Positions 8,036-17,100 of a stretch of 64,000 nt of DNA are shown piece by piece (position 1 is the first letter of the stretch; each line of letters opens with the position of its first letter). The notes under the pieces are model-generated. The model was not told the DNA's origin. It was given only the letters and a program-made list of their open reading frames with translations, and did not search any database. Made by a program: the position numbers and the translations under genes. The stretch comes from Nocardioides deserti. GTDB taxonomy: Bacteria; Actinomycetota; Actinomycetes; Propionibacteriales; Nocardioidaceae. The stretch spans positions 558,001 to 622,000 of the forward strand of contig NZ_JACMYC010000001.1 in the NCBI RefSeq assembly GCF_014266025.1. The letters run 5' to 3'.

Positions 8036-10455
8036 CGCAGGCGCACCTGCCCCGCCTCGTGGTCGCCGCGCCGTCGACCGGCCAGGGCAAGACCACGGTC
8101 GCCACCGGCCTCATGGCCGCCCTGCGCGCCCGGGGGCTCGAGGTGTCCGGCCACAAGGTCGGCCCGGACTACATCGACCCCGGCTACCACGCCGTCGCCA
8201 CCGGTAGGCCCGGCCGCAACCTCGACCCCCACCAGGTCGGCGAGGAGCGGATCGGCCCGCTGCTGCTGCACGGCGCCCGCGGCGCGGACGTCGCGGTCGT
8301 CGAGGGCGTGATGGGCCTCCACGACGGCCGGCTCGGCACCGACGGGTTCGCGTCCACGGCGCACGTGGCCGCGCTCACCCGCACGCCGGTCGTGCTCGTC
8401 GTCGACATCGCGAGGATGTCGCGGTCGGTCGGTGCGCTGGTGGCCGGCATGGCGGCGTACGACCCGGCGGTCGAGGTCGTCGGCGTCGTCCTCAACCGGG
8501 CCGGCTCGCCCCGCAACGTGGAGGAGGTACGCCGCTCGCTGCACCTGCCCGTGCTCGGCGTCGTGCCGCGCGAGGAGTCGCTGGCGACCCCCTCACGGCA
8601 CCTCGGCCTGGTGCCGGCCGCCGAGCGCGACGAGGCCACCGCGCTGGTCGCCCGGCTCGGCGAGCACGTCGCGAAGCACGTCGACCTCGACGCGGTGCTC
8701 GACGTCGCGCGGACAGCGCCCGCCCTCGACGCGACGCCGTGGGACCCCGCGCGCGAGGTGAGCCCGGTGCCGGGCGGGCCGGTGGTCGCGGTGGCGGGCG
8801 GCCGGGCGTTCACGTTCGCCTACGCCGAGACCGAGGAGCTGCTCGCGGCCGCCGGCTGCCGGGTGGTGCGGTTCGACCCGCTGACCGACCGCGCGCTCCC
8901 GGACGGCACGCAGGCGCTGCTGCTCGGCGGAGGCTTCCCCGAGGAGCACGCACGCGAGCTGGCCCGCAACACCGCCCTGCTCGCGCAGGTCCGTGACGCG
9001 GTGCGCGGCGGGCTGCCGACGGTGGCGGAGTGCGCCGGGATGCTCTACCTCCTCGACTCCCTCGACGACACCCCGATGGCCGGGGTGATCGGGACGTCGG
9101 CCGCGATGTCGGAGCGGCTGGTGCTGCGCTACCCGGTCGCGCGAGCGGTCGGCGACAGCCTGCTGACCCGGGCGGGGGAGGAGGTGCGCGGGCACGAGTT
9201 CCACCGCACCGCCCTGACCCGCGCCGCCCGCGGCTGGACGCCGGCCTGGGAGGTCGACCGCGAGCTGATCGGCGTCGCGTCGCCGACCCTGCACGCGTCG
9301 TACCTCCACCTCCACTGGGCCGGCCACCCCCAGCTCGCCCGGCGGTTCACCGAGGCGGCGGCCGCCGCGGCGCCGGTGGCCGGGCCGCCCCTGGCCGAGC
9401 CCGAGCCGACGGCCGTCGAACCCCAGGAGCCGCAGGAGTCGACCGACCCGCTCCTCCACCACGGCGACCGCGAGCTCGGTCCGGGGCTTCTCGACCTCGC
9501 GGTCAACGTGCACCCCGAGCCGCGTCCGGCCTGGCTGGAGCGGGCGCTGGCCGAGGGGGTGCGGGCGTCGACGAGCTATCCGGACCCGGCGGCCGCCCGC
9601 GTGGCGATCGCCGAGCTGCACCGCCGGCGGCCCGACGAGGTGCTGGTGACCGCCGGCGCCGCCGAGGCCTTCGAGCTGGTCGCCCGGTGGAAGCAGTGGC
9701 GCCACGTGGTCGTCGTGCACCCGCAGTTCACCGAGCCGCACGCCGCGCTCGAGCGCGCGGGACACCGGGTGACCGTCGTGCACTGCCGGGCTGAGGACGG
9801 CTACCGGCTCGACCCCGCCGCCGTGCCCGAGGACGCCGACCTGGTCGTGCTCGGCAACCCGACGAACCCCACCGGCGTGCTGCACCCCGCCGCGGAGATC
9901 CTCCGTCTGCGGCGGCCGAAGCGGGTCGTGCTCGTCGACGAGGCGTTCATCGACACCGTCGAGGGGGAGCGCGAGTCGCTGGCCAAGGACCGGCGGCGCG
10001 GGCTGCTCGTCGTCCGGAGCCTGACCAAGCACTGGTCGCTGCCGGGAATCCGCGTCGGGTACGTCGTCGGCAACGAGCGCAGCATCGCCGGCCTCGCCGC
10101 GCGGCAGGTGCCGTGGTCGGTCTCGACGCCGGCGATCCACGCCGCGACCGCCTGCACCGGCCCGGCGGCCGTCGCCGAGGCGGCCCGGCGCGCGGCCCGG
10201 ATCGCCGGGTGGCGGTCGGTGCTGGTCGCGGGGCTGGCCGAGCGGGGCGTCGAGGTCGTGGAGTCGCAGGCGTCGTTCGTGCTCGCCCGGCTCGGCGACG
10301 GCGCTCGCGCGGCGCTGCGCGAGCGGGGGGTCGCGGTGCGCCGGGCCGACACCTTCCCCGGCCTCGACGGCTCCTGGGCCCGGATCGCCGTGCGCCCGCC
10401 GGAGACGACCGCGCTGCTGCTGGCTGCGCTCGACGCTGCTCGGTTGCAGGCGTGA
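8032..10455 (+). CDS. CobB-CobC fusion: hydrogenobyrinate a,c-diamide synthase plus PLP-dependent CobC/CobD-like domain
   Basis: An 807-residue fusion. Residues 1-~450 are CobB: P-loop APSTGQGKTT (13-22), HKVGPDYIDPGYH, and a glutamine amidotransferase half with AECAGM, nucleophile Cys334. This part amidates the a and c acetates with glutamine and ATP. After a Pro/Glu-rich linker (~450-485) comes a class I/II aminotransferase fold with STSYPDPAAARVAI, GNPTNPTGVLHP, VLVDEAFID and SLTKHWSLPGIRVGY, where Lys666 should bind PLP. That half resembles CobC / threonine-phosphate decarboxylase, which makes or handles the aminopropanol linker. The two activities are many steps apart in the pathway, so the fusion is probably about dosage or channelling. 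GTG at 8032 overlaps the cobO stop. Confidence 0.9.
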   Translation: MTQAHLPRLVVAAPSTGQGKTTVATGLMAALRARGLEVSGHKVGPDYIDPGYHAVATGRPGRNLDPHQVGEERIGPLLLHGARGADVAVVEGVMGLHDGRLGTDGFASTAHVAALTRTPVVLVVDIARMSRSVGALVAGMAAYDPAVEVVGVVLNRAGSPRNVEEVRRSLHLPVLGVVPREESLATPSRHLGLVPAAERDEATALVARLGEHVAKHVDLDAVLDVARTAPALDATPWDPAREVSPVPGGPVVAVAGGRAFTFAYAETEELLAAAGCRVVRFDPLTDRALPDGTQALLLGGGFPEEHARELARNTALLAQVRDAVRGGLPTVAECAGMLYLLDSLDDTPMAGVIGTSAAMSERLVLRYPVARAVGDSLLTRAGEEVRGHEFHRTALTRAARGWTPAWEVDRELIGVASPTLHASYLHLHWAGHPQLARRFTEAAAAAAPVAGPPLAEPEPTAVEPQEPQESTDPLLHHGDRELGPGLLDLAVNVHPEPRPAWLERALAEGVRASTSYPDPAAARVAIAELHRRRPDEVLVTAGAAEAFELVARWKQWRHVVVVHPQFTEPHAALERAGHRVTVVHCRAEDGYRLDPAAVPEDADLVVLGNPTNPTGVLHPAAEILRLRRPKRVVLVDEAFIDTVEGERESLAKDRRRGLLVVRSLTKHWSLPGIRVGYVVGNERSIAGLAARQVPWSVSTPAIHAATACTGPAAVAEAARRAARIAGWRSVLVAGLAERGVEVVESQASFVLARLGDGARAALRERGVAVRRADTFPGLDGSWARIAVRPPETTALLLAALDAARLQA

Positions 10456-10509
10456 GGGTGGCGTCGGGGGGTCGGGTCGGGGGCGGGCGCAGGGTTGGCG
10501 GCGTACACG

Positions 10510-10580
10510 ATCGTTCAATTGAACGATTGCGACGCCTTTCCGGCCCGAGAACCCGCAACAACCGCGCAATTGAACGATTG
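10510..10580. promoter_or_regulatory. AT-rich palindrome and repeated half-element before cobD
   Basis: ATCGTTCAATTGAACGAT (10510-10527) is a perfect 18-base palindrome in otherwise GC-rich DNA. Part of it, CAATTGAACGATTG (10516-10529), recurs exactly at 10567-10580, 51 bases downstream. A perfect palindrome plus a phased repeat is what a dimeric repressor operator looks like. The second copy contains the TTG proposed as the cobD start. No regulator can be named. Confidence 0.5.
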
Positions 10581-11543
10581 TGGTCGCGCCCGAACGCCAG
10601 GTCGCGCGCCGCCGGGCTCCTCCTCGGCTTCGCGCTGGACCGGGCGATGGGGGACCCGCGCCGGTGGCACCCGGTCGCGGGGTTCGGGCGGCTCGCGAGC
10701 CGCTCCGAGCAGATGTTGTACGCCGACGCGCGAGCGCCCGGCGTCGCGCACACCACCCTGCTGGTGGGCGGCGCCGCGGGGCTCGGCATCGCCGTCGAGC
10801 GGGCCACCCAGGGCCGCCCCGCGCTGCACGCGGCCGCGACCGCACTGGGCACCTGGGCGGTGCTGGGCGGGCGCAGCCTCGAGCGCGAGGCGCTGGCCGT
10901 CCACGCGCTGCTCGCGGCCGACGACCTGCCCGCGGCCCGGCAGCGGCTGACCCACCTCGTCGGCCGCGACCCGACCGGCCTCGACGCGGACGAGGTCGCC
11001 CGCGCGGTGGTCGAGTCGGTCGCGGAGAACACCTCCGACGCCGTCACGGCCCCGCTCGCGTGGGGGGCCGTCGGCGGCGTACCCGGCCTGCTGGCACACC
11101 GCGCCGCCAATACCCTCGACGCGATGGTCGGCCACCGCAGCCCCCGCTACGCCCGCTTCGGGTGGGCGTCGGCCCGCCTCGACGACGTGCTCGGCCTGCC
11201 GGGATCGCGCCTGGGCGGGCTGTGCGTGCTGGCTGCCGCGCCGACCGGGGCCGCGGACGCGTGGGCGGCCTGGCGGCGCGACGCCCGGGCGCACCCCAGC
11301 CCGAACGCCGGCGTGGTCGAGGCGTCGTTCGCGGGGTCGCTCGGCGTCACCCTTGGCGGCACGAACCGGTACGGCGACCGGGTCGAGCAGCGGCCGACGA
11401 TGGGCAGCGGACGGCCGGTCCGGCCCAGCGACGTGCCCCGGGTGACCGCTCTCGCCCGCCGCGTGGGGTGGCTGGCGGCGCTGGGCGCGTCCGCCCATGC
11501 GAGCAGGGTCGTGTGCCCGAGGACGCGGCCGAGCGCGTCCTGA
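10578..11543 (+). CDS. cobD: adenosylcobinamide-phosphate synthase CobD/CbiB
   Basis: An integral membrane enzyme that attaches aminopropanol (phosphate) to adenosylcobyric acid. Recognisable motifs are GLLLGFALDRAMGDPRRWHP, SVAENTSDAVTAPL, HRAANTLDAMVGHRS and the C-terminal EASFAGSLGVTLGGTNRYGD. The only nearby in-frame start is TTG at 10578, giving 321 residues and normal family length; TTG at 10527 is an alternative. Neither has a clear ribosome site. The gap after the cobB-cobC stop (122 bases) and the AT-rich palindromes there suggest an extra layer of control. The last codons and the stop lie inside a 48-base inverted repeat. Confidence 0.88.
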   Translation: MWSRPNARSRAAGLLLGFALDRAMGDPRRWHPVAGFGRLASRSEQMLYADARAPGVAHTTLLVGGAAGLGIAVERATQGRPALHAAATALGTWAVLGGRSLEREALAVHALLAADDLPAARQRLTHLVGRDPTGLDADEVARAVVESVAENTSDAVTAPLAWGAVGGVPGLLAHRAANTLDAMVGHRSPRYARFGWASARLDDVLGLPGSRLGGLCVLAAAPTGAADAWAAWRRDARAHPSPNAGVVEASFAGSLGVTLGGTNRYGDRVEQRPTMGSGRPVRPSDVPRVTALARRVGWLAALGASAHASRVVCPRTRPSAS

Positions 11544-11554
11544 GGCACACGACC
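11507..11554. repeat. 48-base inverted repeat, copy 1 (also at 43891-43938)
   Basis: The arm GGTCGTGTGCCCGAGGACGC is answered by GCGTCCTGAGGCACACGACC with two mismatches. The element contains the cobD stop codon and sits between convergent genes, so it can act as a terminator. A near-identical element occurs 32 kb away, which makes it a dispersed repeat and not an ordinary local terminator. Confidence 0.7.
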
Positions 11555-11565
11555 CCGGTGGGTGG

Positions 11566-12195
11566 CTAGTGGTCGGAGCAGCAGGGGATCTGGTAGCGCG
11601 ACTCGAACGGCACCAGGTGCTCCCGACCCGGTTGGACGGTGAGCACCGCGCGCCCCGCCCGCCACGTCGGCCGAGCCCACTCGCGGAGGTCGACCAGCGT
11701 GTCGGGGCCGACCTCCGTGCCGGCCAGCGCCTCGACGGCGTCGACCGCGTCGAGTGCCTCGACCTCCGCGACGGTGCACACCCGCTCGACCCCCGCGCGG
11801 CCCGCGAACCGGGCGAGCCGCCCGGCGGTGCGGCCGGCGTGCTGCTCGGCCGCCGCACGGGCACCCGCTACCAACGCCGACGGCCCCGCCGCGTCCTCGT
11901 CGCCTGCGGCGACGACGAGCACGCCGACGTCATCCCCGAGGGGGCCGGCGAGCCGCGACAGCAGTGCGGCGGCCTCCGACGCGGACCTGGTCCACGACGC
12001 CGCGACGGCGGTGTGCGCGCCGTCGTCGGTGCTCACGACGTGCGTGCTGGCGACGTACGTCGCGTGAGCCACCAGCTCGGCGGGCAGCAGCGCGTCGAGC
12101 TGGTGGACGACGTGCTCGGCACCGGCGTGGTCGCGGGTGCCGACGTCCACGGCCAGCAGCACCGTGGACGCCGGCACGTCCGGGGGAGTCGTCAC
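11566..12195 (-). CDS. uncharacterised 209-residue protein coupled to PHP phosphoesterase
   Basis: I do not recognise the family. It begins with GTG at 12195, sharing GTGA with the stop of the PHP gene, so it is translationally coupled to it. The N-terminal part alternates strands and helices (STVLLAVDVGTRDHAGAEHV, DDVGVLVVAAGDEDAAGP) suggesting an alpha/beta fold, with an Ala-rich middle helix region. The C-terminus ends IPCCSDH: two adjacent Cys and a terminal His, which with the His-rich tail of the upstream gene product hints at metal handling. No signal peptide or membrane segment is seen, so it is probably cytoplasmic. Function unknown. Confidence 0.75.
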   Translation of the reverse strand: MTTPPDVPASTVLLAVDVGTRDHAGAEHVVHQLDALLPAELVAHATYVASTHVVSTDDGAHTAVAASWTRSASEAAALLSRLAGPLGDDVGVLVVAAGDEDAAGPSALVAGARAAAEQHAGRTAGRLARFAGRAGVERVCTVAEVEALDAVDAVEALAGTEVGPDTLVDLREWARPTWRAGRAVLTVQPGREHLVPFESRYQIPCCSDH

Positions 12196-13952
12196 CGGGT
12201 CGGGACGACCCAGATCGGGTTGGTGTAGAACCACAGGTCCACCCATGGGTCGGCGTCGCCGACGACGTCGATCTGCGGGCCGGCCGGGTCGACCGCCGCG
12301 CCGAGGTAGCCCGGCTGCGACCGGTTGCCGTCGGTGCCGCGGAGCCGGACGTAGAAGGGCTCCTCCGCGCGGCCCAGGTCGTAGGTCAGCGTGTACGTGC
12401 CGGTCCGGCCCGAGGTGTCGGTCTGCGCGACGACCTTCGAGTCGGGGGCGGTGAACCGGTCGCGGTCGGCGGACCGGGACGGCAGCTCGACCTTGCCGCG
12501 GACGACGTCCACGCGGTTGAGCGACGGGACGAACTGCGACCAGTTCGGCACGTCCTGGGCGGTGATCCGCACGACGAGCTCGAGCCGGCTCCCGCGGCTG
12601 GCCATCAGGGTGCCGCCGAGGGTCTCCGAAGCGTTCCGGTCGCGTCCGCGGCCGCCGGTGCTGCGGACCGTCACGTCGATCGACTTCACCAGGCCGCCGT
12701 GGTCCACCCAGATCCGGCCGTCGCGCATGCCGCGCATGACCGCGCGGTAGTCGCGAGAGGACGCGCCGACGTGGGTCCGGCTGTAGAACCCGGGCCAGAA
12801 GTCGCCGGCGTCGAGGTTGATCCGGCCGGCGTAGACGGGGTCGCCGTACCGCCCGTCGCGGTTGAACTGCTCCGAGCTCGAGCCGTCGGGGCGGCGGGGG
12901 GTGTCGGTCCAGTTGACATGGGAGTCGGAGTTCGCGGTGATCGACCACGGCTTGCCCTCGGCGAGCAGCGAGTCCCAGAGGCCGCCGACCGTGGAGGTCA
13001 TCCAGTCGAAGCCGCCCCAGGTGCGGTAGCTCTCGGGCGGGTAGCCGGCGAACGACGCCGGCCCCGGGGCGTTGCCGTAGTAGCCGCGGGCCGAGCCGGG
13101 GCCGTACCCCTTCGGCAGGCCGGCGGCCTGGTGGCCGGGCGCGCCCTCGAAGCCGATCGCGATCCGGGGATCGGCGTCGCGCCAGGCCCGGATCTCGTGG
13201 GGGCTGTCGATGCCGTTGCGGGCCGGGTGGTTGGCGAGGAACAGCGCGTCGGCGACCCGCTTGCGGTCGACCTGCTGGCCGAGCCACTGGACGCCGGCGA
13301 CGGCGAGCGCCTCGTTGGCCGGCGAGTTGCCCGACGCGCCCTTGACCGAGCCGTCGTAGGCGTTCTCGAACTGCTTGAGCACCTCGACCTCGTGCGGGCC
13401 GGGGGCCACGAAGACGGTGCCGTGCTCGGCGGCCGGGATGTTCCACTCCAGGCCCTGGAAGATCAGCGTGTCGGGCAGCTCCTCACGCGCGGCCCGGATG
13501 TCGGGGTTGACCAGGTCGACGCCGATGCGGGCGTGGGTGGCCCCGCCGTGGTCGGTGATGACCAGCCAGTCCAGGCCGTACGCCGCGGCGTGCTGGGCCT
13601 GGTCGATGACGCGGTACTGCCCGTCGGAGGAGTACTGCGTGTGGATGTGGTGGTCGCCCGCCAGCCAGTGCCGCGGTGCGCCCGAGCCCGGCCTGCCGCC
13701 GCGGGCCGGCGTGGCCCCGGGCTCGGCCATCGCCGGGGTGACGCCGCGCATGCCGGCGATCCCGGCGACAGCGGCGCCGGTGATGCCGGCCGCGCGGAGC
13801 AGCCCACGGCGGGACAGCTCGGCGGGGGAGAGGTCGCTGTCGGGGACCGAGGTGTCCGCGGCGACAGCGTTGAGGTCGTCGACCTCGTGCGCGTGCCCGT
13901 GGTCGTGCCCGTGGTCGTGCCCGTGGGAGTGGTCGTGCGGGTGCTCGTGCAT
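12192..13952 (-). CDS. Tat-exported PHP-domain metallophosphoesterase with alternating-His N-terminus
   Basis: A 586-residue protein. Residues 2-22 carry His at every even position (11 His), a metal-chelating tail. A twin-arginine signal LSRRGLLRAAGITGAAVAG (RR at 48-49) follows, ending near MAEPG. The mature part is a PHP (polymerase and histidinol phosphatase-like) domain: DHHIHTQYSSDGQYRV, WLVITDHGG, FQGLEWNIP, LANHPARNGID and ITANSDSHVNWTD give the metal-binding His/Asp/Glu set. The C-terminal ~200 residues are beta-rich. ATG at 13952 has GGAAGG 7 bases upstream. It is divergent from the Pls-like NRPS (190-base gap) and coupled to the next gene. Having a His-rich tail before the Tat motif is unusual because that part would be removed on export. 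Confidence 0.88.
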   Translation of the reverse strand: MHEHPHDHSHGHDHGHDHGHAHEVDDLNAVAADTSVPDSDLSPAELSRRGLLRAAGITGAAVAGIAGMRGVTPAMAEPGATPARGGRPGSGAPRHWLAGDHHIHTQYSSDGQYRVIDQAQHAAAYGLDWLVITDHGGATHARIGVDLVNPDIRAAREELPDTLIFQGLEWNIPAAEHGTVFVAPGPHEVEVLKQFENAYDGSVKGASGNSPANEALAVAGVQWLGQQVDRKRVADALFLANHPARNGIDSPHEIRAWRDADPRIAIGFEGAPGHQAAGLPKGYGPGSARGYYGNAPGPASFAGYPPESYRTWGGFDWMTSTVGGLWDSLLAEGKPWSITANSDSHVNWTDTPRRPDGSSSEQFNRDGRYGDPVYAGRINLDAGDFWPGFYSRTHVGASSRDYRAVMRGMRDGRIWVDHGGLVKSIDVTVRSTGGRGRDRNASETLGGTLMASRGSRLELVVRITAQDVPNWSQFVPSLNRVDVVRGKVELPSRSADRDRFTAPDSKVVAQTDTSGRTGTYTLTYDLGRAEEPFYVRLRGTDGNRSQPGYLGAAVDPAGPQIDVVGDADPWVDLWFYTNPIWVVPTR

Positions 13953-14142
13953 GGCGATCCTTCCGAGTAGGGGCCGCGGCACCGAGGCCGCCGCAGCGGC
14001 TCCACGCTGCCGTCGGCGGGTGGCCGGGAGGAGGAGCGTCGGTGCCGCCCGGGTGAACCGTGGGCCGCCGGCCGATGCCTGGGACGACCCGTTCCGCGGA
14101 CACCGACACCTCCCGTTCACCTGTCCCCGACAGCGTTCGCCC

Positions 14143-17100
14143 GTGCTCACCGATCCCACGCTGCCGCTGCGCCGAGGCGCAGAGGCGCCCACGCCACGCA
14201 CCCTGGTCGACGTCTTCCGCGCGACGGTCGCGCAGGCGGCCGACGAGCCGGCGGTCGACACCGGCAACGAGGTGCTCACCTACGCAGAGCTCGAGGAGTC
14301 CGCGGACGCCCTCGCCGCGCGGCTGGCGGAGCTCGGGGTCGGCCCCGGCGACAGGGTGGGCGTGCGGATCAGCTCGGGGACCACCGACCTGTACGTCGGG
14401 ATCCTCGGCATCCTGCTGGCCGGCGCGGCATACGTCCCCGTCGACGCCGACGACCCCGACGAGCGGGCCCGTCTGGTCTTCGGCGAGGCCGACGTCGCCG
14501 CGGTCGTCGGCAACGGGCTCGCCGTGGTCGCGCGCCGCCAGGTGGACGCGCAGGTGCCCCGTGCGGCCGAGGAACCGGGGCTGACCGACGACGCGTGGGT
14601 GATCTTCACCTCGGGCTCGACCGGGACCCCCAAGGGCGTCGCGGTGTCCCACCGCAGCGCCGCGGCGTTCGTCGACGCCGAGTCGACGCTCTTCCTCCAG
14701 GGCGCGCCCCTCGGCGTCGGGGACCGGGTGATGGCGGGTCTCTCGGTCGCCTTCGACGCCAGCTGCGAGGAGATGTGGCTGGCCTGGCGGTACGGCGCGT
14801 GCCTGGTGCCGGCCCCGCGCGCGCTGGTCCGCAGCGGCGTCGACGTCGGGCCGTGGCTCGTCGCCAACGAGGTCACCGTCGTCTCGACCGTGCCGACGCT
14901 GGTCGCGCTCTGGCCGGCGGAGGCGCTGGCGCAGGTGCGCCTGCTGATCATGGGTGGCGAGGCCTGCCCGCCGGAGCTCGCGGCCCGGCTGGTCGCGCCC
15001 GGCCGGGAGGTGTGGAACACCTACGGCCCGACCGAGGCGACCGTCGTGGCCTGCGGTGCCGAGCTCACGGGGGATGGGCCCGTGCGGATCGGGCTGCCGC
15101 TGGCCGGCTGGGACCTCGCCGTGGTCGACGCCGAGGGGCACCACGTCGCTCCGGGGGAGACCGGTGAGCTGATCATCGGCGGCGTCGGCCTCGCGCGGTA
15201 CCTCGACCCCGCCAAGGACGCGGAGAAGTACGCCGCGATGCCGACCCTCGGGTGGGACCGCGCCTACCGGTCCGGCGACCTGGTCGTCTTCGACCCCGAG
15301 GGGCTGCTCTTCGGGGGCCGCGCCGACGACCAGGTCAAGCTGGGCGGTCGGCGGATCGAGCTCGGCGAGGTCGACAGCGCGCTGCTGGGGCTGCCCGGCG
15401 TCTCCGGCGCGGCGGCCGCGGTGCGGCGTACCTCCGCCGGCAACCAGCTGCTCGTCGGGTACGTCGCCGTGGACGCGACCTTCGACCAGACCGCCGCCCT
15501 CGACCGCCTGCGCCGGGCGCTCCCGGCCGCGCTCGTCCCGCGCCTGGCGGTCGTCGACGCGCTGCCCACCCGCACGTCGGGCAAGGTCGACCGCGACGCG
15601 CTGCCCTGGCCGCTGCCCGCGGCGGCCGAGGCGCCGACCGCCGGGCTGACCGCGACCGAGTCGTGGGTGGCCGGGTTGTGGCTGGAGGTGCTCGGGGCGG
15701 GCGCGACCGGCCGCGCCGACGACTTCTTCGACCTCGGCGGCGGCAGCCTCACCGCCGCGCAGATGGTCTCGCGGCTGCGGGTGCGCCATCCGGAGGTCGC
15801 GGTCGGCGACATCTACGAGCGGCCGACCCTCGGGGAGCTCGCCGGCTACCTCGACGGGCTGGCCGCGCCGGGCGCCACCAGCGACCGGACCGTGCCCGCC
15901 GTGCCGCTGAAGACCCAGGCCGGCCAGGTGGTCGCGACGGTCGCGCTGCGGATGCTCGCCGGCCCGCGCTGGCTGACCTGGGCGGCGATCGGCTGCCACG
16001 CGGCCGCGCTGGTCGGCATCGACGGCCTGCCCCGGCCGGCGTGGTCGCTGGTGCTGCTCGGCTGGCTCGTCTTCCTCAGCCCGCCCGGCCGGATGCTGCT
16101 CGCCGCCGGGACCGCGCGGCTCGTGCTGGCGGGGATCGGTCCGGGCGACCACCCGCGCGGCGGCAAGGTCCACCTGCGGCTGTGGCTGGCCGAGCGCGCC
16201 GCCGACGAGCTCGGCGCGACCGGGCTGGCCGGCGCCCCGGCGATGACGTGGTACGCCCGGCTGCTCGGCGCCGAGGTCGGCCGCGACGTCGACCTCCACT
16301 CCCTCCCTCCGGTCACCGGCCTGCTCCGGCTCGGCAAGGGCTGCTCGGTCGAGCCCGAGGTGGACCTCCGCGGCTGGTGGGTGGACGGCGACGTCGTCCA
16401 CCTGGGCCCGGTCACCGTCGGCGCCCGGGCCAAGGTCGGCGCGCGCTCGATGCTGTGCCCCGGTGCGGAGGTCGGACGGGACGCCGAGGTCGCACCGGGG
16501 TCGGCGGTCCTCGGCCGGGTGCCGGACAGGGAGTTCTGGTCCGGCGCTCCCGCCACGCGGGTCAGCGAGGCGGCGCGCGGGCCCTGGTCGGGTCGTCCGG
16601 TGACTTCGCGCGCCTGGGTCGCGGCGTACGTCGCCGTGGCCGCGTTGCTGGCGCTGCTGCCGGTCGCGGCGGTCGCCGCGGGCGGGGCCGTGCTGCTGGC
16701 GCTCGGCCCGGCGGCGTACGACGGCCCGCGGGACGCGCTCGCCGGCCTGCTGCCCTGGGTGCCGCTCGCCACGCTGGTCGGCCTGCTCGTCCTGGCCGCC
16801 CTGGTGTGGCTGGTCGTCCGACTGGCCGCGCTGGGCGTCCGGCCCGGGGTCCACCCGGTGCGCAGCGGACCGGCGCTCGCGGTGTGGACGACGATGCGGG
16901 TGCTCGACGAGGCGCGGACCTGGCTGTTCCCCCTCTACTCCTCGCTGCTCACCCCGGTCTGGCTGCGGGCGCTCGGCGCGCGGGTCGGGCGTCGGGTCGA
17001 GGCCTCGACGGTGCTGCTCGTGCCGTCCCTGACCCAGGTCAACGACCAGGCGTTCCTCGCCGACGACACGCTCATCGGCGGCTACGAGCTGGGCGGCGGG

